Shown here piece after piece: positions 22,855 through 33,919 of a DNA stretch of 64,000 nt (position 1 is its first letter; each line of letters opens with the position of its first letter). The translations under genes were made by a program, and so were the position numbers. The notes under the pieces were generated by a model that saw nothing but the letters and a program-made list of their open reading frames with translations, searched no databases and was not told where the DNA came from. The stretch comes from Collybiopsis luxurians FD-317 M1 (Eukaryota > Basidiomycota > Agaricomycetes > Agaricales > Omphalotaceae): assembly GCA_000827265.1 (NCBI GenBank), contig KN834757.1, forward strand, positions 472,537-536,536, in the 5' to 3' direction.

Positions 22855-23294
22855 TGGGAAAGAGACATTTTGAGGCTGATGTATATATATCCTGATTGAA
22901 AGCTGTGGGGAGCACCTGTTTGGAAGTCCTTATTGGACGAGAATATCTTTAGAGTACGGCGTTGATCCTTTTGATCCTGGTCGCCTAGCAGTTGCTTTTG
23001 AGCTGTTTGCTCGGGCAGTAAGCGCTGGAGGCACGTCGCTTCCCCGTAATGAAAACTGTCCGCGGCGGACCGTACCTAAGCGCTAAGCGCTAAGCCCTCA
23101 GAGCCTCATCGCTTCACCTCTCAGCCCAGTGTTTGCATGTTTACGCTTTACCCAAACTGCTAAATTGAAAAGTTCATGCCGTGTATATAACAACTCGCGC
23201 GACAGTTTTAAGCAACAAATTCAAGACAACATTCGAACATTCGTGAAACGACAATCCAGAAAAATGTATCTTACTGCCGGACAACTTCAAGAGG
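22855..23294. other. Promoter region of kinase copy 1
   Basis: 440 bp between the two kinases. Its right part resembles the flank beyond the end of copy 1 (both carry a CTCAGCCCAGT element), as expected for a duplicated unit. No gene. Confidence 0.5.
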
Positions 23295-26200
23295 CTATAT
23301 CGAAAGGATAGCCTGCCTTCGGCGGTACCCATCCAACGCATCTCGCAAAACGGGGTTGTCCCATTGCAGCCCTCCCTCGGAAGAAACGCGCGTCGAAACA
23401 GAGCCATATACCTTGAAAAGTGCGTCAGCATCCTTATCCCTTCATAATACAAGACAAACCTCATCGACAGATAATTCCACGATTCCAGGGAAAGGAAGTG
23501 ACTTTACCACAGGACTAGGCTCCTCTGCGCTCTCTATTAAACGTTCCCTATCATTCTGTACACCAGTACAAGAAATATAAGCAAATAGGTCGAAGAGTTT
23601 ATGGAGAGGAAGTGACATTACCTCACTTCTCGGCATCGCTGCAGACTGCCATGTTCTCCCATTTGGTAAAATCCGTCGGTAGTTCGCTGATTTTTCTCCT
23701 TCAGCACTTCCCCAGTTCTGTTTCTCCGAATCCTGGCTGACTGCACTTGCTGACAATAGACCGTAAGTACTTGAAGCTGACCTCTTCAGGTCCATTCTTG
23801 CCAGATACTGCCGATAAAGATTCTCATTTTCTTCAGAAGCGCTGCGAAAAGTAGGGGCTGAGATGGTAGGTCTCTCATTCGAAGTACCAGCCAATTCTTG
23901 TCCTTCTGAACTGCTGGAAAACTTCCGGGCAGTGGTTATCGGTCCCCTACCACCCCACGATTTATCTTGCATCCCCGAATCGCGGTCATCGTCGAGGAGT
24001 TGGATAGCAAGACTCTCACTCCAATCATCGAGAGATTCCATTTGCCCTTCCGAATCGCTGGCAAAACTCTCGGCGGAGCGACTTGAGGGAGATACTACTT
24101 CATCCCAATCTTCTTTGTCTTCTTCGCTGCTCTCGAGAGCGTTAGACGAGGCGACTAATCTGGACGGCGGCAGGTATGCGAATCTATCGACGTCTTTTTC
24201 GCTGTTCTCGTGAACGCTGGACAAGGAGATTGGTGCAGGCGGGGGCCGGTATGCTGAAGTTACGACAGACCGGGAGGATACGGGCGGGGACGGGCCGTCT
24301 GAGGCAGTTAATCCTTCAGATCCAGTGTCGCTAATGCCCGCTGATCTCAAGTATCGCGACAGTCCAATACGAGCATTTGGTACATCATGTGGGGGCGTTT
24401 GTCTTATCGGCTCGTCCCTACTGTAGGTGGAGCTCCTTGATGTCCGAGACGAATAAGATTCGGAGGGACCCGCAGATACTCCGTCATAATCTTTCTCTGA
24501 ATCGCTGCTCTCATGACTCTGTACGTGAAATCTCCATTTCCGAATGCCGTAAGGCGGGGGCGGGGTAGTTAATCCTTGAAATTCGTCGTCTTCATCGCTA
24601 TCGCCCACTGATCCAGAGTATCGCGACAGCCCATTGGGAGCATTTGGTACATCAGGCGGGGGCATTTGCCTCGTCGGCTCGTCTTCCAAATGACTGGCTA
24701 TACGACTGACACGAAATCTGGGGTCGTCTCCATCGGAAGAGCTGCCAACAGTCCCTGTGGAACTGGAAGGTACTCCTATACCGGAGTAAAGCATTGCCAA
24801 GTGCGGTCGCGAGACCGTTGTCGCATGCAAGTCGCCCGAAATAGGAGCGGCAACAGTGGGGTTCATTGCGGCAGACGGGGAGGAGGAAGAGTCAATCGAA
24901 CACAGTTCCACTGATGAATTATCCGATAACGTGGCTTGAGCGTCGTAGAAGACGTCCTCGCCCTCGCTTCCACTTCCACTTCCACTTCGACGCCACTGTA
25001 TAGATGGTGCATTTGAATCATCTTCCTTGCCCCGGAGTTCAAGGGCCCCGCGAGGCAAAATTGAACTCGGCGGTGGTGATTGGCGCAGAGGCGTCGGAGG
25101 GCCTGTTTCCTCATACTGGATCAACCCTCGAGCATGAGTACTACTCATTGAAACGCCACGTCTCTCTACCGTGTCATCTTTCGAATCCACCGGCTTTTTA
25201 GGCGTGACTGATAAGCTGCGAACAAGCTGTTCGTCCGGCCGTTTGAAGAAGGGTCTGACCTTATTCCAAGCCCGAAGCGGCTGAAATGATGGAAAAAAAA
25301 AACAGTCAATTTAGTGTGCACAACAGGAAATTATGACTGACAGTCTTGGACAAGGGCTTGGAACTTGAGCCGCCAGGTTTTGGCTAAAGACAAGAATTTA
25401 GTTTGGTTTGCATTTGGATGTAATAAAAGCAGAAAAGTGACTGACAGTCTCAGGAAGTGGTTTTAAATTCGGAACCCTCGGTCCAAATTTTGGTTTTGAC
25501 TGAGAAAAAAGAAAATTCAACTACATGACCGGCAACACTGTGCACGACAACCCACCTTCGGTCTCTCCTTCGAAAACGTCCGGATGGGTGCCTTCCCTTT
25601 GGGATGTTCCTGGGGTTTAGAGGACGACGGAAGATATGAAGTGGTTTTCGGTGTTGAAGAAGCCGCTGTTTCCGCTGCCGGAGTCTCCTCGACCCTGGGT
25701 TTCGTTTGCTCTGTATTGATATTCAAAGTCTCTAAATACTGACGAGGAATGCTCGCAGCGCTTTTCCCACCAAGTGTCGGCAAAAGAGAAAATAGATTCT
25801 GCGTAGACAGGGAAAAAAAAAAAGGATGATTGATTTAGCTGAAATCTCTCGGAAAGCTAGCGTGTGTCGTACCAAGGATGCCTCAGGGCCACTAAGTAAA
25901 ATGCTGTAAACATCTTTTAGAAACTCAAGCACATCTTGCGCTTTGGGTCTGAGCTTCGACTGTTCTGACCAACACCAGCTTAATACCACTTGGATCGTCT
26001 TGAAGATAGCTTCGTTCGGAACAATATCTGCCGGAAGAACAGGTCTAACGCCCTTGAGAACATCGATTGCGACGCTTATGTCTTGATTGTGATGTGAGAA
26101 TGGTGGTTTTTCCGTCAAGAGCTGACAAGGTTTTAGAGCTGACACAGCGAAAGGACTGTAAAGAATCTCACCTCGAACACAGTGCAACCGAAAGCGTAGA

Positions 26201-27304
26201 TATCTCTAGGAGTCAGGCTTGTTTGGGGGGACTGAGGTGCAGGACTGATGAATTCGGGTGCCAGCCAACGAAGAGAGCCTTGGACAGTGGATGTATGGGT
26301 TGGATTGACGGATTGAGTATCCAGTATCGAGAGCCCGAAATCAGCTAGACAGCATCGGTGATCGTCAGAGATCAATATGTTGGCCTTTAGTTTCAAAAAG
26401 GATCAGATATGCATGAAAAGCACGCAGAAGTTACACGTACTCACCCCCTTCAGATCACCGTGTACTACCGGAGGATCCAGTCCATGCAGATATTCAAGGC
26501 CTTCTGCAATTTGGATCATCTAATAATGTCGTATTAGAGCTCGAGTCTGAATACTAGAGTGAAACAAGCTAACATGCTTCAATTTGGTGTTTAGATCCAA
26601 TGGAGATTTTCGTGAATACGAAATGATATCGCCATTCGACATCCAGGGAGAAACGATGCAAAAGGTTGGTGGAAATAGCTCAGTATTAATACCGAGAAAT
26701 GGAAGAATGTTTGGGTGATTGAGTTGTCGCCACAGTAAAACTTCTTTGCCTAACGCCTGCAAATCAAAGTGAGAATAAGTCTGGTAAGATTCTCCAATGA
26801 CGAACCTGCTGTAAAGTTTCCCTATCCGAACCTTGTAGAAAGAATCGCAAGACCTTGACACAGACGCGCTGTTCATTTAATCGACCAATCCAAATGTCCT
26901 AATAGTCATCTTATGAGCGCCCTACAGCGTCAGTTATGGAAGATCTGGAGTACCGCAAATCCTCCTCCCGTTACTGGGTGCTTGCTCTCGCACATTAGAT
27001 CTTTCAGAAACATGGACGGAGGTAAGACGCCATGCAGTCGATTCAGTTGGCGCATTAATTTCAAGCACATTGCCCGATGTTGAGCGTCTCGCAGTGCTCG
27101 GACCCGGTCGAGTTCCTGCATACATTCTACGGTCAAAATAATCGAATAATGCGCGGAATTTCGAATTACCGTCTGCAGTAATTCCATCATCCAAGAGGCC
27201 TCGTCCTTATCGGAAATCGTCGAAGGTTCCTTGGGACCATTGTGAGAGGCTAAGAGAGTGATAATTTGGCTTGGAATCTGTTGCTGTTTGAGCGGTAGAA
27301 GCAT
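23295..27304 (-). CDS. TKL-type protein kinase with long acidic tail, copy 2
   Basis: Thirteen exons: 27304-27170, 27115-26954, 26898-26806, 26756-26574, 26519-26445, 26384-26172, 26121-25873, 25798-25556, 25499-25446, 25383-25342, 25280-23622, 23555-23460, 23411-23295; 1106 residues. Exons 1-7 match copy 1 exon for exon and base length for base length. Kinase motifs are intact: GGGFADIWIG, VCVKVL, VVHGDLKGANILI, DFGLS, WLAPEF. The tail is 400 residues longer, acidic and Ser/Pro-rich, with an internal duplication of about 45 residues. It ends like copy 1 (LQWDNPVLRDA...YRRRQ). Two extra introns split the last part; without splicing the first of these the frame still stays open to a false stop at 23442. 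Substrates are unknown. Confidence 0.85.
24281..24683 (-). repeat. Internal coding repeat in kinase 2 tail
   Basis: Two copies at about 24553-24683 and 24281-24419, encoding DEPTRQMPPPDVPNAPNG and DEPIRQTPPHDVPNARIG, each followed by LSRY and an acidic Ser/Gly stretch. They sit about 130 bp apart in the same frame, so this is an intragenic duplication absent from kinase copy 1. Confidence 0.75.
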
Positions 27305-27676
27305 TGGAGAGAGACATACTGCAAATCCACAACTCCAATTCAAAGCTGTGAAGCGGCACCAGGCGGTTGCAAGGCGGTTAAGTTAAGTTAAGCGCCGAAA
27401 CCATGTGAGCGCTTTCAATTGCAATAGAAATTTGGATCGTCCAACGTTCCAAGTCAGTCTTAGTCGAGTGTCTTCAGCTAACCCCACGCCACTGAATGTA
27501 GACGGTGGCGGATGGAGCATGCATACTTTAAGAGTTTTATTTCAAGTGTCAAATAAGTATTCCAAAATTTAACCATGTAACTCTAACTAAGTACTCGTAA
27601 ATCAAGCCTGAAAGTAAAAAAAATTGCTCCGTACTTCGATTTTAGCGACAGCCCAAACTCGAACATCTATGCATCC

Positions 27677-29147
27677 TCAAACACAAGCTCGTGGAAGGAC
27701 CGGAACCACAAGATCATCCCTGACAGACAAATCTAGGTCGCCAAAATACCCTAGTACCAAAAACATCGGACCTTAAGCAAAAGAATCCTCGCCATCAAAA
27801 ATAAACCTTACTTGGAGAATAATACCACATAAGAGTCCCTTGAATAAAATGCTCCAGTGCTTTCAAATATCGAGCAACTTGATTGTCAATGTCCAGGCCA
27901 AATGAAGGAACTTGGGCCTTTAGATGTATGTACTCCTTGATCCGGTCTTGCACCATCTCTATCACAGTATCTATGGCTATTTGCAGTTCAACCCCCTGCT
28001 CAACCATGACACAGTACACGAGATTTTGGTAGTCTCCATCCGCTTGCTCTTTCTGTGAAAGTGTTGTCAGCTGGTTACTTACATTCAATGGGATGCTAGA
28101 CCTACATTAAACGAGCAGATGTCCTATGTTCCAGCTCAAATCAGAGACCCAATCCAGTAGAGTTTCATCATACTTACATTGGGCCATGTCGTTATATCAT
28201 TCGTAGCATCCAAAATCTCACATATGATTGGATGGGCAAAAACGTAGTCTGGGATGTCAAGGTCAAGGGAGTACTCTACGATGGCTGAGAGAAGTACTGT
28301 TCGATTAGCAGTCAGGGAAGTATGGAGAATAGATTACCTTTAACGAGAGCATCACCAATGGTGTGGCGACGCATCACAATAAAGTCATTGACTGGAAGTA
28401 TCATTCTGTCGGCACGATTTCCAGCCTGCCGCACCTGAGCTTTGCAAAAGTTCTCAACTGCAATTGCAAATCTGAAAAGTTTTAGTCTAGGAATTCAAAA
28501 ATATTCATCAAAAAAACAAACCTCTCACAGACACCCTTGGGCGATGATCGAGTCAAAATTGCCCAGAGCCTAAAAATGATCAGCTTCATGGTTAGACGTC
28601 AACGCCAAAGGCTGAAAACTCACGACCGCAACATTTCAGCAAATGGAAACCCAGTAGGTTTATCAGGATTTTGGAACACGCTGAGACAGACATCAACTCC
28701 CTGTTGATGTCTGTCTGGTTTATCTTGCAGCTCTCCCTCGTCGGACGAATCATCCAGCTGGTGATATTTATATCAGCGACACAGTCAAGAGACAAGAGCT
28801 ATTCCACATCTACTAACTGCAAAGGCCCAGAAGAAGAATTTGATACAGGTTTCGAGGTGCTCCTGATCCGCATCTGGGAAGCTCAAGCCAGCAAAAATGT
28901 CGAATCTGTGACTCAAAAACCGAGCTAAATTCTGTCCTTCATATGTGTTCATTCTAAAAAGTGAGAAGACAAGGATAAGCTTAACCGTCTAAAATGGCTC
29001 AATTCATTAACCAACTCACAATTTGAACCATTCCTCGCTGCTGCGATTAGCTTGCTCTTGATACGGATTGACCTTGAGCTCGAAAAAGGCTCCTGTAATT
29101 TTAGATAAGTCTCGGAGTACGAATGTAGAGGGCAATGGTAGATCCAT
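27677..29147 (-). CDS. Sesquiterpene synthase, copy 1
   Basis: Nine exons: 29147-29020, 28953-28818, 28757-28624, 28569-28522, 28471-28338, 28284-28178, 28123-28106, 28052-27812, 27750-27677; 339 residues, the usual length for class I fungal sesquiterpene cyclases. Metal-binding motifs: aspartate-rich LDDSSDEGE (DDxxD) at the start of exon 3 and the NSE triad NDICSFNKEQ, whose centre DICSF N is encoded by an 18-nt micro-exon. Other class I features: RRHTIGDALV, ATNDITTWPN, WYYSPRYFGDL. It should cyclise farnesyl diphosphate in the cytosol; the product is not predictable. The final exon was found by matching the SPRYF ending; without it the frame stops early. Confidence 0.92.
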
Positions 29148-29349
29148 ATCGTGGCTTTGAGAGGTATTCAAGGCAGAACTTGGTGAGCACTTACATCTTG
29201 GCTCAAAGTCGATACAATCTTTTATACTCTAACAAAAAAAAAATTCCTTCAGAGTATCTCGCAAAATCTAGGAAACCATTCCCTCCGGAAGTGAGAGTAG
29301 CCGGGCTGTGTTTTGATTATCTTGAGTAAATCGGTTTGTAGCACATATG

Positions 29350-30560
29350 AGATAAGCATGGCGCGACCTCCAAGCCATCCCTCAATGGGCTTCGCATTTA
29401 GCACATACGCCAAATACCGATTATCCAAATGCAATCCAAAAGTCGATGGAAGAAGCCTCGCAGCTCTGACAGACCTTTGAATGTAAGGACCAGTCACGCA
29501 ATAAGCTTTCTTCCTTTAGGATTGACCCCTGGAAGAAGAGGCTTCTAGTAGCAAAGATTTTACTCTCCTACGATAAGCCGGCATATAGGTATCCGGGTAT
29601 ACCAATATTAATCCTGCAAGTCATAAAACTCTTCAATCGAAGGAATACACGTACCGCTTGTGCATAGACTTGTATCTTTCAGCTCTAAGTCAGCCTTTGC
29701 AAGTTACAAGTTGTAAAGGCCTCCAGGGAGACATGCATACATACTGTATGTAGAGTAGAGTATGGATGTATTTGGCATGCCACATAGAGTAAGTATTGGC
29801 ATCCGGTGGCGAACAAGGATCCGTTGCAGAATTAGCAATATACACTGGGCATGGACTCTGACTCGGACTCGGACTCGCCTTGCAATAACTTGCAATTTCA
29901 CTATCGAGTCCTTCAAAAGTCAGCACCAATCCGGCACTGATCATCCCTCCGAATGGTCCCAATGACAATCTGAATTTGACCATATCCGTTCCACTTTTCC
30001 CGGGGCAACGCCACATTATTCATCAGCTGTTTTCTGAATGCCACTGCAAAAAAAGGCCAGGAACTTGTTGCTTGTATGGTTTTACTCACCTCCTGCATCC
30101 AGATAGTGAGGTACACAATCCTGATCCACTCAGGACGGAGCCTTACACGCTTGTCCTCGTTGTTCAAGTCTGGACTCAAAGTGATTCTTCAACCTTCAAC
30201 CTTCAACTTCGGGCAAGGAGCAGCTTAAAGTTTGTCCGCAAGTCGACTAGGATCCCTTAACCACCTCAACCACATGTTCGGATTGTCCCAATGGACGATT
30301 CGAACTTGACCATATGTGTTCCATCTTTCCCGGGAAAAAGCCACATTGTTTATCGACTGTTATCCAAGTGCCAGTACTTCGAAAAAAGCTAAGGGACTTG
30401 TTAATTGGACGGTTATTCCCAGTTCCGGCATTTAGAAAATAAGCCGCCAAGCCTTTCTCCAGTTGGGGCGGAGTGTACATGCTTGTCCGTCGTCGTCGAG
30501 ACTCGAGGGCTAATAGAAATAGTAAACAAGTGACGTCACGCGTATTTTTGTAGTAGTAAC
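29350..30560. repeat. Upstream duplicated block of terpene synthase 1
   Basis: Collinear with 33920-34940 upstream of synthase 2. Shared pieces are the GAAGCCTCGC segment, the CTCGGACTCGGACTCGG microsatellite, a unit with TTGACCATATGCGTTCCACTTTTCCCGGG-type core (seen twice here, near 29975 and 30305, and twice in the other block), and the end TGACGTCACGCGTA. The block plus the gene forms a duplicated segment of roughly 2.8 kb. No other gene seen in 29148-30600. Confidence 0.7.
30531..30544. promoter_or_regulatory. CRE-like TGACGTCA + CGCGTA
   Basis: Perfect bZIP palindrome TGACGTCA followed by CGCGTA. The identical 14-mer recurs at 34913-34926 in the paralogous block, while the surrounding sequence has diverged. 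Confidence 0.4.
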
Positions 30561-30845
30561 AGGCACATATCACATGGTACTGTCGTACTTTGAACGCGCC
30601 TATACTCGACTAGTCCGCTCGCGATGAATAGTGAATAATTCGTCAGAAGGAGCAGTTTCGAGATTCATTCCAGTTCGTGACATGGCATGACATGGCCTCG
30701 GTGTTTATACCCAGATTGCTCCTGGGACCTGCCAGATGAGCATCGTTGCGACCGACTTATTGAAGACCAAGACAAGACTCTGCCTTCCTTGCTTTCTTAC
30801 CGATAGAAACTCGCCATCGTCACCTGCTTTTGTCGACCCCTGCAG

Positions 30846-31742
30846 AGGCTAGCTATGCCCTGTCTTTTTTGGCCTTCCTCGTCGGTCTCGTTCTTATTCT
30901 TGTATTCTGGCTCTGGATCCCTCTTCGGCGACTGGCTTTGAAAGCCAGGGCTGCGCTGCTGAACATCGCTGTGCCTCTGGACCATAAGGATGAAGAAATC
31001 ACGTTGTCGAGTCGGGATGGAAGTACGTGCCAGGTGCAGATGTGCGTACCTCTATCCTCTTTCTTATAATTATCACTCACGCTCGCTGGGCACCGTAGAC
31101 TTAAAGTGAATGTATCCGACTCAAGGGACCTTTGCCGTGAGTGTGGGCAGCCATACAATCGGAAGAATACTCAACTCTAAGAGCATTTGAAAGCTTTCAG
31201 CCAGAAAACGGAGCTCTTGGAACTGTTCGTGAAAAGATTTTTTTTCTACTCCATTAAAGACCCTAAACTAACTTCGCATGATACGTAGACAACAGCCAGG
31301 TACTCATCGCTCCAACAAAGACCCTCGCACTGCAGTCGCCCCAACGGGTATTGCTCCCTCGGACTCGAAACCGAGCCAACAAACCATTGAAAAGAATCAG
31401 TACGCTCAACGGCTTGAGGTGTTGAACCCAGCGACAACCTTCTCTGCTCCTGTTGAGCCTGAGAGGTCAGTTGATACGTGTACACCGCAGGAAATCCAGG
31501 GGCCTTTGGGCTGGGTAAGCTTTCTACATACTGAAGGCCACGTCATGTTAGATGTTTGCACCTTTAGGCTGCCGCTATTGTCAAGGAATTTCCTGATTTT
31601 CAAACTCCTCGCAATTCGACCCTTCGAGAGCCTCTTTTCCCAGTACCAGTGAGTTTTCTTTTGTCTATTTTGTTCGCGTCTGACGGCAACTTACTATTTC
31701 AACTATGTACATTAAATGCAGAATGAGATCTTGAGGAGATGA
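30846..31742 (+). CDS. Small single-TM protein, 5' end unresolved
   Basis: Exon chain 30846-31041, 31099-31136, 31201-31228, 31289-31514, 31568-31648, 31722-31742, about 196 residues excluding any 5' exon. It begins with a strong helix (LAFLVGLVLILVFWLWIPL) and a basic flank, then a polar Pro/Thr/Gln-rich soluble part ending ...PNEILRR. Supporting signals are good donors (GTGCGT, GTGAGT, GTAAGC, GTGAGT) with acceptors that keep one frame. If the intron 31137-31200 is retained, the protein instead ends after a CRECG motif. No in-frame ATG precedes the helix; a candidate first exon starts at ATG 30687 and would splice at CAT-C|GTTGCG. It lies between the two terpene synthases on the opposite strand. 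No family recognised. Confidence 0.45.
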
Positions 31743-32203
31743 GATGTTACCTACCATATGCAAATCTTCACAGATATACATAGATTTTTCTCTTAGTGGT
31801 AGATTCCCTGCGCTGTAGGAGACCGGAAAGAGACTGATACTGAATTTTTTGATGACCACTGAACTACCCTGATGTATTGATTTTATGTAATGGGCACGGC
31901 AGCCAACGGGTACTTAGCAGGTTGCCACCCCGTATCAACCCTTGACCAACCCCGCATTGAAAAACTTAGGTGCAAACTATTGTTCGTTGTAGGTATTCCA
32001 TAATTTCATAATTTGATCATTTACATCGGGTTCGAGGTAATTTATGGTAAAATTTACTCTACACTTTAGTTTTAGCTGCGACTCGGATCCCAGTCTACTA
32101 GTATATCTTTGCATCCTCAAACACAATTCTAATTCTATGGTGAAATTTGCTCCATCATTCAGTCTTAAGCTGTATCTCAGATCCCCAGCCTATCTTCGCA
32201 TCC
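31743..32203. other. Intergenic, duplicated TPS 3' flank
   Basis: Contains two degenerate copies of the terpene synthase 3' region (near 32085-32130 and 32140-32205: GCATCCTCAAACACA-like segments). It otherwise shows no gene. Confidence 0.45.
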
Positions 32204-33682
32204 TCAAACACAAGCGCGTGGAAGGACCGGAACCACAAGCTTTTCCTTGACCGATAAATCTAGGTCGCCGAAATACCCTAGTGTCAAAATCAAATTTTCA
32301 GCAAAAGCATCATCGCCTTCAAAGATAAGTAAACCCTACTTGGAGAATAATACCACACAACCGTCCCTTGAACAAAGTGTTCCAGCGCTTTCAAATATCG
32401 AGCAACTTCCTTGTCAATGTCCGGGCCAAATGAGGGGAGTTGAGCCTTTAGATATGTATACTCTCTAACTCGCTCCTGCACCATATCTGTCACAATATCT
32501 ATGGCCATCTGCAGCTCAACCCCCCGCTCAACCATGACACAGTATACGAGATTTTGATAGTCTCCATCGGCTTGCTCTTTCTGTAGAAACATCATCAACT
32601 AATGATTATATTCAGTGATATGCTAGACCTACGTTGAACGAGCATATATCCTACGTTCCAGATCGAATCAGAGACCTTGATTCCGAAGATTTTCATAATA
32701 CTTACATTGGGCCAAGTCATTATATCATTTGTAGCATCCGACATCTCACGTATGATTGGATGCGCAAAAACATAGTCCGGGATGTCAATGTCAAGTGAAT
32801 ACTCTACCATGGCTGAGAGAAACACTGTTCAGTTGGCAGCCGAGAAAATATGGAGGATAGATTACCTTCAACAAGAGCGCCGCCAATGGTATGGCGACGC
32901 ATTACGATAAAGTCTTTGACTGGAAGTATCATTCTATCGGCACGATTTCCAGCCTGCCGCACCTGGGATTTGCAAAAGTTCTCAGCCGCAATTGCGAATC
33001 TGAAGAGCTTCAGTCGACAAAAGCAAGAGCATTTACTGAGGACAAACCTTTCGCAGACGCCCTTGGTCGATGACCGGGTCAAAGTTGCCCAGAGCCTACC
33101 AAAACAGTCGGCCTCATGATTAGACGTGAACACCAGATATTGAAGACTTACGACCGCAACATCTCAGCATACGGAAACCCAGTAGGTATATCAGGATTTT
33201 GGAACACGCTTAGGCAAATGTCAACCCCCTTTTGATGCCTATCTGGTTTATCTTGCAGCTCTCCCTCGTCGGATGAATCATCCAGCTGATGATTTGATTT
33301 CAGCGTCACGTCAAGAGACAAGAGCTATTCAACATCTACTGACCGAGAATGCCCAGAAGAAGAAATTGATACAAGTTTCGAGGTGCTCTTGATCCGCATC
33401 CGGGAAGCTCAAACCAGCAAAGATGTCAAATCTGTGGCTCAAAAACCGGGCTAATTTCTGCCCTTCATACGTATTCATGCTAGAGAGCAGGAAGGCAGCG
33501 AGCAGCGATAAGCCATTTGGAATACACCTAATACTTCGTTCAATAACTCACGACCTGAACCATTCCTCGCTGTTGCGATTAGCAGCGTCTTGGAATGGAT
33601 TCGCCTTGAGCTCAAAAACGGCTCCTGTAATTCTAGATAGGTCTTGGAGCATGAACATAGAAGGCAATGGTAGGAGATCCAT
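32204..33682 (-). CDS. Sesquiterpene synthase, copy 2
   Basis: Nine exons: 33682-33552, 33479-33344, 33285-33152, 33095-33048, 32999-32866, 32812-32706, 32650-32633, 32580-32340, 32277-32204; 340 residues. Exon lengths equal those of copy 1 except for one extra codon at the N-terminus. The DDxxD motif (LDDSSDEGE), the NSE motif (DICSFN micro-exon of 18 nt, then KEQADGD) and the SPRYFGDLDLSV end are intact, so the enzyme should be active on farnesyl diphosphate. Most substitutions relative to copy 1 are conservative, suggesting a fairly recent tandem duplication with both copies under constraint. Whether the products differ is unknown. Confidence 0.92.
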
Positions 33683-33919
33683 GTCGTAGCTTTGGGAGGC
33701 AGAGTCTGGTATGCAGTCGACCTTCAAAGTCGAGATGGTCTTTTATACTCTTAAAAAAGAGGATCCTCCAAAGTATCTAGTAAAGATAAGGAAAACATTC
33801 CTTCCGAACAGTGACATAGGAAGGAGCTGTGCTTCAAGCTTGTTTTGAATTGTGAAGGTCCTCAAGGAGTGTCCTCAATTACATAGTACATAGCAAATAA
33901 AATGCGTGTAGTCCGGATT

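Noticed and set aside
29858..29880. CTCGGA microsatellite as a CRISPR-like or centromeric repeat
   Set aside because: Only three to four short perfect units without spacers; simple microsatellite carried in the duplicated terpene block.
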